64,000 nucleotides of DNA from Strobilurus pachycystidiatus (lineage: Eukaryota > Basidiomycota > Agaricomycetes > Agaricales > Physalacriaceae), in NCBI GenBank assembly GCA_019915135.1, contig JAHLMK010000001.1, positions 496,001 through 560,000 of the forward strand. Direction: 5' to 3'. Positions within the stretch are counted from its first letter, which is position 1. Each line of letters begins with the position of its first letter. Below, piece after piece: positions 22,159 to 34,426 of this stretch. The notes under the pieces were generated by a model, which was not told the DNA's origin, searched no databases, and worked only from the letters and a program-made list of their open reading frames with translations. A program made the position numbers and the translations under genes.

Positions 22159-23011
22159 CTGACTGGCCGCCTTTCGACAGAGCATGTACGACGTGCCGTG
22201 TTCGGGGAGGAGACATCCATGACAAGATGTACGGCCGCTAAATTGAATCAAGAAGGTCAAGAGAATCCAATTAAGTTTGCAGGGATATTCTTACAGTCAA
22301 GACGACCCTGGATATCACTTCAGAATTTGTCAGTCAACAGCTCTTTCTCTTCCCCTACTCAATTTCCCATCCAATGGCGTTTGAAAGTCGAGCTTCCCAT
22401 GTAAGGCTGCAATGCCCACAGCCGTAGATGATGATCTTTGAAGTACGGCCGCGGCCTGTTCAGGCGCACATGTCAGTGTGGTCCGTCGAACGCTGGTCCC
22501 TTCAGCATCGAGAAATAGGGATCTGTGGCGCATCCTTACCAAGAGGTCCTAGCTTTGTTCTGCCCTAGTGATGCTTTCACGCCCATCTGATTTTTGGTCG
22601 CCTGCTAGCGCTGTGAGGTCCAGGTTGGTCCGAGTTGATGCTACCCGGTATCAGCAAAATTGCGTTCAATTGGCATATTGCGTCCGTCATACTGCGGGAA
22701 AGTGGAGGGATAGCAGTGCAATTGAGCTGTCCGGTGGGGACTGAGGATCGCGCATCATGATTAACGTTGAGTCGTTGACGGTGTTGGTGGAAGTGGAAGG
22801 AGGAGGAGACTCAGGAGAGCTAACCGTCGACTCGGATCATTCCCAATGCGGAAATGTGGCCTGTATAAATGGACTGCATCGCGCGCTGTTCAGGCAGTAT
22901 TGCGACGGATTATCCATCAAGCAGCTGTTGGCATGAAGCCCAACTTCGAGGTAACAAGTTACATATCCACGGGAACAATCTAATGTACAAGTCAAGACTG
23001 GCATAGCCACT
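22159..23011. other. Intergenic between cyclin-like gene and oxidase copy 1
   Basis: Contains the oxidase promoter at its left end. A short stretch around 22215-22250 (ACGGCCGCT context) loosely resembles sequence upstream of oxidase copies 2 and 3. No gene was recognised. Confidence 0.4.
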
Positions 23012-24129
23012 TTACAGTCCCAAACACCGATCCAACCATGCCCTCCAGAAAAGCTCGTCTCTCTTCGCAGGTTTCTCTTCCACCTCCCACTGAATCATGT
23101 CGATGCAGATGGGCCGTACCGGCTTTGGTTGGTAGATGCATGAGCCAAATGACGCTTTCTCGAACAACAATGATGTCGTCGAAGAGCAACTCGACGGCGA
23201 TGCGAGGTAGAAGTCATCCGGGTTCAAGAGCCCATTGAACGGTGATGGAGAAGGGAGCGGAATCGTGGAGTTTGGCCAGTAAAGTGGCATCACCGGCTCT
23301 GCCAACAGCTCATGGAGCGGCATATCCCCCTTCGTTGAATCCAGCTTCGCCCATTCAAGAAAAGACGCGACAGCATCCCGCGTGGCCTCGTTGTCGGAGA
23401 GACACATGAGCAAGCTGTGATAGTGGTTCCGCTCCTCCGAAGTCATCTGCGTCGTTCCTGTACACGGGGATATGATATGCGACAAGATCCTTTGCTTCAG
23501 CTCGGCGAATTTCGTATACGAATATCCCGTTAGAGAGAGCCTAAAGTATGCATCATCAGCCTTGTTTTTCCACTGGGAAACAAGGAAGCTCACTTCTTAT
23601 CCAACGGCATATAACCTTCACAATCTCCAATCGTCTCGACAGCGACGATGAAGAATAATTTCAGCAACTCGGTCATCGCTCCGGACTGCCCAGACACCTT
23701 GTTGGCAAACTGGGGGAATATCCCGTGGAAGCGGCGAAGGAATACGATGGTATAGAATAGGGTGGAAGGCGTCTGGTACGGAGAGACGATGAGCTCCGCG
23801 ACGGCAGTGGAAATGTCGTTAAAGCCAGGAATCGGAATAGTCGTCTTGTTCCTGCCAGTGGGAAACTACGTTAGGTTCCGCTAACTCCAGACAACATGAA
23901 AGACTCACAAGTCGATAGAAAGGGCCACAGCTGTGACCCAATAAGCCAGCATAGTGACTTTCTCGTTCAGCATGGCAGATTGTGTTGGGAGCAAGCTAAT
24001 GTCTTGGTGGTTGTGGTGTGAGATGTCGTTGGTCGACACAATGAGGCCCTCTCTTATACATACACGGGCATTGATCGCTTGGTCAATGCGAATGAACAAT
24101 GCGCCATGCAGGGTCGATCTAGCAGTCAC
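23012..24129 (-). CDS. Cyclin-like protein, copy A
   Basis: Three exons (24129-23909, 23851-23594, 23540-23012) give 335 residues in frame. After a short N-terminal helix (VTMLAYWVTAVALS) comes a segment resembling a cyclin box: TLFYTIVFLRRF, then LLKLFFIVAVETIGD, DKKLSLTGYSYTKFAELKQR and a long helix-rich tail. The pattern of an early helix pair, a central LKLFFxxAVExxGD helix and a following F.ELK..I helix is shared with the paralogue at 52841-53967. The C-terminus carries a short motif near YQPKPVRPICIDMIQWEVEE that is also shared. The cyclin assignment is an inference from this pattern. It may be a Pho80-like regulator, but no partner is visible. The start codon is uncertain by some tens of residues. 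Confidence 0.6.
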
Positions 24130-24307
24130 GTCCGGGCTCTTTGTTCGACGCTTTGTCCTGGTCCAAGCCAGGCTACGAGGCTGTCATTTCCTTCTTCCAG
24201 AAAAAAAAATAGCTTACGAGCCTCGTCAACCCCTCCGTCGCTCCTTTGGATTTGTATGTGTCCCTTGCCGTCATCGAGATACTACTTGGCGATCCGGTGA
24301 AGACAAC

Positions 24308-25145
24308 TCATTCTTCTCCACATCCTTGAAAGTCTACTCCCTCGCACTGACCAATGGAGTACGCCTCCCGGTGCGACATCCCCCTCGAGATGATGTTAAA
24401 CTGTTCCTTTCCAGAGCACTGTCCCCTCAAAGCTTCCTTGATACAAGATGCGGCAGCGTTCAACGGGGCCACGATGATGGCACAAGGACTGTCACGGTCC
24501 GGCCTCGTCCACAGGTGAAGGGCGGCGCCCACTCGTTCGAGTATGGAAAGCTGATGAAGTCTTAGCAATGGTTTGCAGGCTATGATGTTCGTCATAAATA
24601 AGACTGTACGCGACAGATATGAAGCGTTGGGACCTACAATCACTCAAGGACGGACACAAGCTCGTGAGCCTTCGGGCCCGCAGCAACGTACTGCCGGACT
24701 GATATCCGCCTGTAAGCGTCAGCTGGCGCACGTCTGCGACTCTGCGACTGATGGACGCAATTGGCATCCATAAGAGATTCAAAAGAATATTACGACCTCT
24801 GTGTAATAAACAAACTCGGTCGCTATCGCCTTGGCTTATCGCGTCGACGTCGTGGGAGAGGCTTTGGGACATACTAGCGTCTCCGATCGACCTTGGACGT
24901 TGATGAACTTTCCATTGGATTTGTACTAGTCTCTTGACGAGCGGCGTCCTTGATGACCACGTTCCGAAGCATTTTTGAACTCTACAGAAGAGTCCTTTGA
25001 CAGCTTGATTCCGGATCCGTGGTGGAGGTATTGTCGAATATGAGGAACAGTGTCTCCAGACGAGGCACATGTGTTTGAACCGAAGAATGACAAGTTCGAC
25101 ATCCAGGGGCTCATTGAGTATGAGCAGTATTGAGAAAGCCGACAC
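24308..25145 (-). pseudogene. F-box-like gene remnant (sister of the gene at 4760)
   Basis: Collinear remains of the 4760 gene are visible. The start context CTGCCAG-ATG has become CTGCCAG-GTG (complement of 25143-25145), and the following ILLILNEPLDVELVIL and MCLVWRH match the family. A frameshift follows, after which TVPHIRQYL continues in another frame. Downstream, VADVRQLTLTGGYQSGSTLLRARRL and then ALHLWTRP...LNAAASCIKEA match the ends of exon 1 and exon 2 of the intact gene. Large internal parts are missing. It lies about 350 bp downstream of the intact ligase in the same orientation, the same order as on the left side of the window. Confidence 0.75.
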
Positions 25146-25490
25146 CTGGCAGAGGATCTGAGGGCGGGGAGCCAAGGTTATGAGATTTTGAGATCATGGT
25201 AGGAAGGAAAATGCCAGCGGCATGCGTAGGGTTAGGGTATTCCTTCCTACAGCCACGTACTTACAAGTTACGGTAGTAAAAATGTACTATGTAGTACTCG
25301 TCAGCCCGCAAGAAGGCAACGATGCCTGCTCGGGGAATCTAGGTCTAGCTTAACCAATTCGTCTACTCTTAGGTACTACATGATGATACTACTAGTACAG
25401 CTTTGTTGATAGTCGTTGCTCATACAAGTAGGACGAGGAGGAATCTCGTTCTTCTTCAGAAAGTCCGACATGATCTACTCGCAATGTATT

Positions 25491-27899
25491 TCAAAGTCTC
25501 ATGGGTCCTGGAGCAGCAACCACCTCGGTTTTGGCTCGTTCGCGAAGAGCTTTACGCAATATCTTTCCCGCAGCGCTACAGAAGCCATCAGCGAGCGGCC
25601 TGACTGAGCGAATCGTATGCCCACCTCTTCGGCACAGCGTCGATAGCCACAACACCTCCCCGGAGATGCTTATAGTACGCCACCTGCTTCTTGATCCACA
25701 TCTGTATCTCCGTCTCCAATGCAGCCTTTTCCTCGGGGTCGGTAAGCTTCGATGCATTGGCAGGTACGATGTAAGCTCTGTACAACGTGTCAGTGGGATG
25801 TCGAGCCAATTTGAGAGACCGTTCGACCTAGGAAGCTCCGTGCCTTGTTCTTCGTCGTAAACGGCTATAACCGCTGCATCCACGACTTCAGTGTGGCCAC
25901 AGAGGATGTGCTCTAGCTCCGCGGGAGCGACTAGACATAGGCGGTTTGCATGAAGGTCGCATTAAAGCTCGAAGTTGAACCTACCTTGGAAACCCTAGAA
26001 TCGGATGTGAGTGAGGCGTGAACATGCTGAGAAGTATCGCACCTTGTACTTGATGAGCTCCTTTCGACGGTCGACGATAGTGAAGAATCCCCTCGTATCG
26101 CGAACCGCAACATCGCCCGTCTTCAACCAGCCGTCTTCAGTGATAGTCTCTCTAGTAGCGGTAGGGTTGTTCAGGTAGCCCTGGAGCGCGTTTGAGTCTG
26201 CGATCCGATAATCACTTGACCTAATTACCTTCATGACATTGGGCCCGCGGATCCACATCTCTCCTGCCTCTCCTTCCTTCACATCGTTGCCATCTTCATC
26301 GACCAGACGCGCCGTCACGGATGGCACGACTACCCCACACGACCCGACATTTTTGTCGGACGCGAGATGATAAGGAACATAGCACATCGTGGGCGACGCT
26401 TCAGTCATGCCAAAGGCTGCGCAGATTAAGCGGGGGACATCATAATCATTCTGTCCGATACGCACCGTTCGTGATGACACAAAAGACGTCCCGAGCCCGA
26501 AGCCGGGTCATCACCTGCATTGGTACATCTCAGCGCTTCGGGACAGAGGGAAGTATTTACCTTATCCACCATGGACTGAGCTAGAGGTGCTGCCGCGGAG
26601 ACCATGAGCTTCAGGGAGGAAAGATCATACTTCTCGACGGCTAACATATCTATGAACATCCCGTCTGCACAGACTCGAGGCTTCTTACCTGGGTGTCTTG
26701 CGAGCAACACAACGATGGGAGGAACAATGAAACACAAGGCGATCCTGTATTTTTCGATGTTCGCGCAGAAAGCGATGGCGTCAAAGCGTGGTTGTATGAC
26801 AGTCGCAAATCCGTATCGTAAGGGATAGATTACATGCCCCATCAAACCTACAGGATTGGTGAGCCGGCAGCATCTTCAACAGGTATTCGACGCACCGAGG
26901 ATGTGGAAGAGTGGCAGACAGCCGCCGGCAGTGCGTTCCCGCATGTCCAAGATCAGATGCTCAGCGGCTTCGACGTTGCTGGTGATGTTTTGGTGCGTCA
27001 GCTATCACAGATGTCAGTCATTGAGTCGACCACGCGACCAACGCCGTAATACCTCAACTCCCTAACGTAGATAGAACGTTAAGCACTAGTCGACTTGTAT
27101 CGATGTCATCAAATGACCTGCCTTGGCCTTTCCAGTAGTACCCTGTAGACAGTTAGCATTGACGCGGTCCGGCAAAGGATGGTACGAACAGAACTATAAC
27201 ACAAAAGGATAGTCTCATGGGTATTCTCTCCCTCATATTTCTCCTCTTCTTCGAGCGATCCAAGAGTGAATAGATCCTCCAGGTAGGTCAATCCTGCCGC
27301 ATCGGTGCTTCTTGGGGCGTCAGTCCCACCAGCCCACTTCAGCCCATTACCGAGTACGACAGTATGCTTGTCGGGGTCTTTGACATCGAGATCAAGGAGC
27401 ATCTTCCGAACGACAGATAGACTCTCTTCATCGGTGAATATGAGCTTGGCGCCACTGTCGATGAACTGATGTGCTAGTTCTTGGTGGCCGTACGCTGTAC
27501 TAGCGAACGTTAGGCGAACGCCGGCCGCGACGCCTGTTTCTGGGCTTCAGGATCAACTTCTGATGCCAAAGTGATACACTCACACCCGAATAGAACGACG
27601 GGGTACGAGATGGAGTTTGGGGAGAAGATCAGAGCAGTGTCTCCACGCTTCGCCCGAATGTCGGGATGAGTCTTGAGGCCGTAGGCGAGGGAGAGCGCCA
27701 GGGATCGCAGATGAGAGCGCGTCAAGGTGGTATCGGTCGCAGCATCGATGAAGACATTCCAGTCACCAGGGAAGTGTCCGACATGATCAGGCTTTTCCGA
27801 GTTTAGGCCAAGGAAGTGGGTGAAGAGTGAAGTTTCGACTAGGTCGATATCAGGGAGGGTCGAGCGGTAGATGGTAGGAGACATGAATCTTGGGGTCAT
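25491..27899 (-). CDS. AMP-binding acyl-CoA ligase, 4-coumarate:CoA-ligase-like
   Basis: A many-exon minus-strand gene that stays in frame through its splice signals. Motifs in order: TAYGHQELAHQF; GLTYLEDLFTLGSLEEEE; the ATP-binding P-loop CYSS/GTTGKAK/GVE, assembled from three exons; LPLFHILG; AFGMTEASPTMCY; GYLNNPTATRETITEDGWLK followed by the TGDV adenylation loop; VDRRKELIKYK hinge; APAELEHI; and a C-terminal GKILRKALRER with the catalytic-Lys position. The family activates a carboxylic acid with ATP and loads it onto CoA; the substrate cannot be read from the sequence. Oddities are a 9-nt exon at 27053-27061 (GVE) preceded by an intron that seems to use a GC donor (27121-27062). The second ATG, MSPTIY, is the conserved start in the pseudogene. 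TGA lies at 25493-25491. Confidence 0.82.
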
Positions 27900-30138
27900 G
27901 GAAGGGACTCTGAGAGGCGTTTTTGTACCTTGTGGGGTATGAGGTTATGCTCAGGACATGTGATTGCTAAGTAGTTACCGAATGCTTCCTTCGCCACCGA
28001 TGTCTTTGGGCTTATGACCCGTCTGTGGTAAGCGTCGGCGATAACCCGAGGAAGGTGACTCCCACGCAAGGGTTATGTCGCGTAACGTGAACTCAAAGAC
28101 CCACTTTCAAGATGAAAGTACATATCCGTCCTCAACGCCGTCCTGGTTCGACGAATGGATGAGTTCCGGCTTCTAAAAGAACTGAACTGCCTCGCGACTG
28201 CTGCTGAGGCGGTTGTGGAATTGAGATAAGGAGGGCATCGAGAGGAATCACAAGACGCACCTCTTGAGATGGGACACTAGACTGCATGGCGGCAGATATG
28301 CTTGCGAGAGCGTGGCGTTCCAGATGTACGCGGACTTGTTTAGCACCACAGTCGGATACGGTATGGCGTCATGGCGTCTGAGTGCACTATGGACTCTCCG
28401 AGAGCAACGATGTCGGATTGAAGATGCAGTCATGGCGCCAATCTAACAGCGCGGCTCTACCACCCGGGAACCGTCTCTCGCCGCGCGTCCGTACAGGGTC
28501 TTGTCGTCCAATGACTAGATAAATGTGAGGAGATGCGCACTTGGCTGACTGACAGACGCACATTGACTCTGGAGATTCCAGGTTCCGTGATTGAGCAGAG
28601 TACTTCGAAATGAACAGACAGCAGCACACCATGCTTTCAACGTCCGCAACTTCGGTACATTTTTGGGAAAGATGGAGCGCGAGACTACGACGCGTCGGAA
28701 TTTGTCCGCTTCGCTTGACAGTGACAAGTTGCCGTTAGCGAGTCCCGGATGGAGATCAAGAGGCACAGCTGAGGACCCAGAGAGGTGATTGTGGTCACTG
28801 GTCAAGATGTATTTGTCAACGACCGTGCACAAACACCGTTCGGGCCTGGTTCGGCCGACCGCCGAACTCTTTCTCGTCCACAACTTCAACAAGATACCCT
28901 ACAGGAGGGAATCAGAAATTCGTCTTGAACCGAAATGAACGTCTGGCATACGCAGCACGCTGTCTCGTAACCTGACTTCTGGCTGTCGTGTTCAATGGCC
29001 GCGCCGTGTAGGCCAATGTTTTCATTCTCTGAATCTCTCTTCATCGCTCTACTTATAGTAACGTGGAATGCAGCACCCTTAGGCATCGGAGACTACGGAC
29101 CGAGGAACAGCTACACGTATAGATGCCATCTCACCCAAAAGACGCGCGGCACATGGCTTTCTTGCCAAGATAGAGAATCTCTGGCCTGATGCTGCACAGG
29201 CTGACAGTATGATTAGCCCCACCGATTTACATCAATGGTCGACTGTGCGGATTCGCAAGCCTCCACGTATCTTCCTGCTCCCATTTCTCGGCGTAAATCG
29301 CGCCTTCCTACGCGTTACAGTCTGATCTGCACGTTTACAACGCGGGATGTGTAATTACCGTGTTTCGTTCAATGTATGTGCTTAGTTCGATCGCATGCGG
29401 GCGCTGACGCGATAATTTCCAGATGGGGAGACGGAGATGCTATATATAACGGGACGGTCCGTTCACGCGATGTGTGGCGCAGCGCATGGCCGCCGGGAAC
29501 GCGATACGACCCCATCGACGCGTCTAAACAGAACTCGCCTGCACCAGAAGCCCCTTATGGGCCGCTCGCGCAAGGACGCGCCTGGATACGTGGCGCTGGA
29601 GGCTATTAGTATTACACCTCGCCTGCTCGGTGCCTATCTCCAGGTGTCGTCCTGAAACATCCCCCAGGCAGCCACGCCTTCCTCTTTGAGCGTACAGTTG
29701 CCTTCTTTTGGTGATCCGACCCCCACTTATGGGGGTACCCTTGTTCTTGCTCTCACGCTCCGCCATGACTGCTTATGAGTCAACAGCTCGAGTTGTCCTC
29801 GTATCACTTTCTGCGAGTCGGTATCTACAACATATCATATACAACACCTCTGGAACTTATGTAGCACTCATTCCCGGCTCTTCCGCCTCCAAAAAGGCGG
29901 TAAACTGACGCGCTTTCGGCACCGAGGTTGAAGGTATTACTATAAGTGGCAAGCTACTTTGAAGGTGGTGGACATATGTAGTAGCCTCCTGCCTCGTGTT
30001 GTCTTCCATATCGCCACGGGAGAACGCCCACCCACTGACTCGATGATTCGCCGGCTCCTTCAAAAGGAGTGCACCTCAATCCAATTTCCTTCCTTCCCCA
30101 ACCCCCGACCGCTGGTGCCCACTTTCATCCAACCGACG
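27900..30138. other. 2.2-kb region without a confident gene
   Basis: The first few hundred bases upstream of 27899 should hold the ligase promoter. Open frames at 28515-28892 (minus) and 29376-29655 (plus) have no motif or consistent splicing. Nothing else was recognised. Confidence 0.4.
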
Positions 30139-30687
30139 ATGACGCCTCTCTTTTGCTCCTGCTTCGCTTCTTCGCCGAGCTCAGACTCGGACTCCATTGC
30201 CATGCCGGATTATTATCGCTCTACCCGCATCGAAACATACGGTCCTTATCTTCGTTCTGCCGACCTGCAGTCCATCTCGGACAGTTCTCCAGTGAGCTCA
30301 CTGACATACCATATTCAACGTCTGGCTCAATCTCTCTAAGCCCTCTCCTTCGTCCTACAAGCGCTGGCATTCCCAAGAAAGCCTTGATTTCGCCTCGAGC
30401 TTCTTACTGGTTCGTCAACTACGTCCTTCTACCGTGACCAACAAGCTTAACGTTGATCGTCCCATAGCCTGATTTTATCTCGAATGACGGCCTGGAAGAT
30501 GCCGCAGAGAAGAGCTTGCCCCAAGCTCATGGGCGCCCCACCGTACACCCCAGCTCGCAGATGCCCAAGTTCCTTTGCGTAAGTTATCTGACCGGTCCAT
30601 ATTCGTGGCTTCCTAACCTAAATGCAGAGAATCGTCAGCTACCTTCGGTGCAAGCACCGGGTCTGGACTCACAGTAACCGTGCTTGA
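30139..30687 (+). CDS. Small four-exon protein, function unknown
   Basis: Four short exons (30139-30291, 30341-30409, 30468-30578, 30628-30687) give 130 residues. All three introns are phase 0 with good donors and acceptors (GTGAGC...TAAG, GTTCGT...ATAG, GTAAGT...CTAAC...GCAG), and no stop occurs until TGA at 30685-30687. The product starts with a Cys-rich peptide (MTPLFCSCFASS), which could be a lipid-attachment site if processed. Ser/Pro/Tyr-rich sequence follows (MPDYYRSTRIETYGPY, SYKRWHSQESLDF), then a short basic end (YLRCKHRVWTH). I do not recognise a family. The consistent phases over four exons are the main support. Confidence 0.5.
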
Positions 30688-31834
30688 GCTCTTCTTGTGA
30701 GTTACCTTGACGTACCAGGTCTCGCTGCCTTCTAATTGTCTAAGATACTCTTCAGGCTATCCGACCGCCCACCAACTCATAACATCGAAATTGGACTGGC
30801 TCCTTCGTCTTCTTGCATTTCCCATCTTCGATCAAGTCCCATCTGCACCCACTTCTTCTTGCAAACACTCAAATCGCGTAAACTACTCGATCCATCACAT
30901 CAGAGCCCCCCCTGCTTCCATATACACCATCAGCACTGAAATGACACCCATCTGTATACATTGTAGCATTATTCTCTATCGTACCGTACCCTTAAAATAA
31001 ACCTCTCTTTCTGTGTACTGTAATCACTCGGGCTGAAATCTTCTACACTAGTCTCCCTCCGAGAGTCCAGGATTACTTACTACTTAGATTCTGTCAAATG
31101 TGGCGTCTGTGTATGAATAAGGCGATTCAGGCTTGTTACTTATCTGAGACAATAAGTCACAAGCTTTGGAGGCTCGCCAAAGCCAACCCTAGTCAGCGTC
31201 AAGTTATAATAACATTCCGGTCGCGGAGTGCAGACCTGAGGACTCGGCGCAAGGCACTTCAGTTGTCGGCATTCGGACCGCAACAGAGTGGCTGTGCTAT
31301 GTTTGAGCTTTGACACTGACAGTGACAGCGACCATGACGACCAAACAATCTAGAGGCCGTGTCTGGAGCAGCCAGTGCCACACATACGGTCAAATGGCCG
31401 ATGTGGTCGGCCCCGTATTGGCGACTGATACGGACCCATCGCCAATCCACTGAAACCTCTGCTTGTTCACGCCCCGCAACATCGGAGGGCCATCATCCCC
31501 GACATTTAGGCGTTTCCGTCGACGTACGCGCATATAATAGAGGACCAGACAGTGCGTCAAGCATGTGTTCCCTTTGCTCTCAGTCTAACGGCCACTACCT
31601 CCACAGACATCTGCGAGCGCCACTGCGGACTCGTTATCGACTCTCTCTCGTCATCGCGGGCAGACACCGGTTTACGCGCTTTACTCCGACCCAGCACCAC
31701 GCTGTACCCGCACCCCATACACACCGATAAATTGTGGCTTGACAGACATCCAGGGTCCTACGAACGCCTTCCAAACCGCCCTACCTCGCGCCTTCTCTCG
31801 GTTCCACTGCCCGCCCTCAAAGTAGCAGTAAACC
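30688..31834. other. Intergenic and probable promoter of the F-box gene
   Basis: An AT-rich element CATATAATAG at 31531-31540 could be a TATA box about 300 bp upstream of the F-box ATG. The open frames at 31359-31730 look like chance. Confidence 0.4.
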
Positions 31835-33221
31835 ATGAGCGACACACCGTCTCAAACGGAAATTATTGTTGCCGATGCTGCGCCACACTCAGCGAGCCTG
31901 CCTGGTTAGTTTACCAGTTTACTTTTTCAATTCTTGCTCACAGAAAAAATCAGGTATACACACGCTTCCAGCGGAATTGCTGTCCGAGATTTTCGCTGAC
32001 TACGTCCTGGCGCATCCCTTCGACTTGTGGGATCCTAATGACGGTCCTCGTCTTCTGGAAGGGGTATGTCACCGGTGGAGAGCCATAGTAACCGCTTACC
32101 CTCTCCTCTGGGCTTCCTTTGTCGTCGTGTCGCGCCGCGAGATGTATGCAACCCAGCGCATGGATGCCCTCCGGGCCCACCTCTCTCGCTCCGCCACCTT
32201 CCCCTTGACTTTCTCCCTCTACACCGGTTACACCTCCTCGGACAGGAATCCGCTGCTTGAGCTGCTGCTTGCCGAGTCCCACCGGTGGCACGACGTCATG
32301 TTGGAATTGCCGTTGACGCTCTATGCATCACTGGACCGCATTACCGGCCACATTCCCCTTCTACACATACTTTCACTTCGCGTCAAACACAATAGTAACG
32401 CGCGCGTTTGTGACGTCGTCGCCTTCCGCGATGCCCCACGACTGCAGAAGGTCTCGCTCTGGGGGAACTGGACAAGCGTTTGCGACATCGAGTTCCCCTG
32501 GCATCAATTGACCTCGTACGCGGACGAGGATGGTAGCGGGACCGATCCTAAGAGTCTTCTATGCATGCCGAACCTCGTCAATTTGACATACCGCCCTCGC
32601 AACATTGGTTCCGTGCGCTGGTCCGAGGTTGCAGGTAGCGCACATCGTCTGGAACACCTCAGAAGCATACGCATCCTTTCCGGGCAGTATCTTGAGGCCT
32701 TCCTCGACAACGCGATTACACCGTCCCTGCAGGACATTTCCATCGACGATATGTGCTTGCGGTATGAGATCAAGTCCATCGCACCCGTCCTCGAGAGCTT
32801 GCTCGTCCGTTCCCAGTGCTCCATCCGCACGCTGACTATCGACAACGTTGCGTTCGGAGATACTCCGCATCTTCTGCGGCTGTTTCGGTGCATGCCAGAC
32901 CTTGTTTCGTTGAGCATACGACACTGGGCGGCGAAGGAACTTTCGGAGCTGGCGCGGGAGTTGCAAGGGCCCGGGCACGTTCTGCCGCGGTTGAAGACGA
33001 TTACTCTGCATAGTGATCTGACGACGGCGGTCACTGATGTTGTGGACATGGTAGAGTCGAGGTGGGATGTTCCTGGCGGTATGGAGAGGCTGCAGAGCGT
33101 GGAGTGTCCGAAATATCCGGTTTATGACAGCTTTTCGCTCTCGAGGTTGAAGTCGCTGGCGAAGAAAGGGTTGAAAGTTTTCTTCAACAGCCGAGTTAAG
33201 TATGCTGGGACCTGGTATTAG
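31835..33221 (+). CDS. F-box protein
   Basis: Two exons (31835-31904 and 31954-33221) joined by a 49-nt intron (GTTAGT...AAATCAG) give 445 residues. The short first exon (MSDTPSQTEIIVADAAPHSA) is typical of agaric F-box genes and supplies the only good start. The F-box follows at once (GIHTLPAELLSEIFADYVL, then VCHRWRAIVTAYPLLWASF), the classical Skp1-binding helix and WR..A..P.LW signature. The remainder consists of Leu-rich units (PLLHILSLRV, LVNLTYRPRN, LVSLSIRHW) that probably form the substrate-binding face. No disruption is seen. It is not closely related to the 4760 family. Confidence 0.85.
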
Positions 33222-34426
33222 TATTACATAGACCATAGATATCAGACTAGATTACTTTAGAGCGTAGCATAGAGCAAGTGTAATCAGAGGAAGCAGCAGC
33301 GTCCTGTCACCTCCTTGCCGTCTACGCCTTACTAGCTGTGCAAGTTCTTGTGACGACGAATTATAAGCCGCCAACTTCCATTGTCTTGTCTTCTTCTTTT
33401 GAATCTCCTGCCAACTGCACACGACGCTCGGGGGAGGTCTTTCGTATCCTCGATACGCGCCCAGCTACTGTCTTAGACCAGCCGTCAGATGTTCTCGAAG
33501 GTCGAAGGTATCTTGAGAAACTAGTATATACTCGTGCTAGCGGCCTGAATCCAGACCTGCGGGGTTGGTTTGTGGTAGTATCGCCACTTATTAGGATGAG
33601 AGGATCAGAGGTATCGCTCAAGAACCAGGATCCAGGCGATCGTCGCGACAATGGTACCGGAGGGCATTAGACAGACATCTTTCCTTCTGGGACCCATGTC
33701 AGTACTCGAAAGCTGTAAGGGCATGAGTGTAGTCGTTATGAGCTGGCCATCACGAGTGGTAAGCAAACAACGCGTCTAGCGAGTGTTGACGGACGCGTAT
33801 GTCTGCCACTGTCAATGATGACAACTTGATCCTTCCTCAGACAAGTAATAAATTTGCGAGCGCTATTTATGTATAATTACGCGTTATGATCAAAGTCCTG
33901 AATGGCGAGATGATCGCTCAATCTAGTGCACCAGAGTGTAGCACTATCTTGGCGCTATCCGCGCAGTTGATCACAGTGAACGCGTAGTCGCAAATTCCCT
34001 GATTTCGGCTTGAATCATTGTATACGCGCCGCTGACTGGCCAGAAATACGGAATGTTAACTCCTGAATGGGCAAGGATCTACACTAGTACCGGTCATAGA
34101 CCCTATACTCTGTTCGCCGTTGGTTAGTAGAGTGCAAGGGATGACCAAAACTGCTGGCCTTGACTCCAGGATACGTTGCGATGAGGCAAGGGTGCTCTCC
34201 TGGGTAACTGAATGTACATCGCGGGGAGGGCTGGCAGTAACAACATCTATAAGATGTTCAAACGCACAGGGGAGAAAGAGAAAGATGATCGCGTAACTTT
34301 TTCGTGACGTGACGCCTCTCATCTTTCCTCTTCCCCTCATCGTCTCATGAAACCCACCAAGCGCAACTCTGCTGTATGTCGAGCCCGCCTTTGGTATTTA
34401 GCTCACTGACCATCTTTCAGAGCACC
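33222..34426. other. Intergenic, no supported gene
   Basis: No frame with recognisable content. Short frames at 33338-33670 (both strands) overlap each other and lack motifs. Confidence 0.4.

Noticed and set aside
27062..27121. Stop codon after GTTGKAKA as proof that the second ligase is dead
   Set aside because: A GC-AG intron plus a 9-nt exon restores the conserved P-loop and frame, and all other motifs are intact.
8730..27899. A biosynthetic gene cluster formed by the FAD monooxygenase, the AMP-binding ligase and the oxidases
   Set aside because: No backbone enzyme (PKS, NRPS, terpene synthase), transporter or cluster regulator is present, the genes are far apart, and the ligase and oxidases look like products of local duplication.
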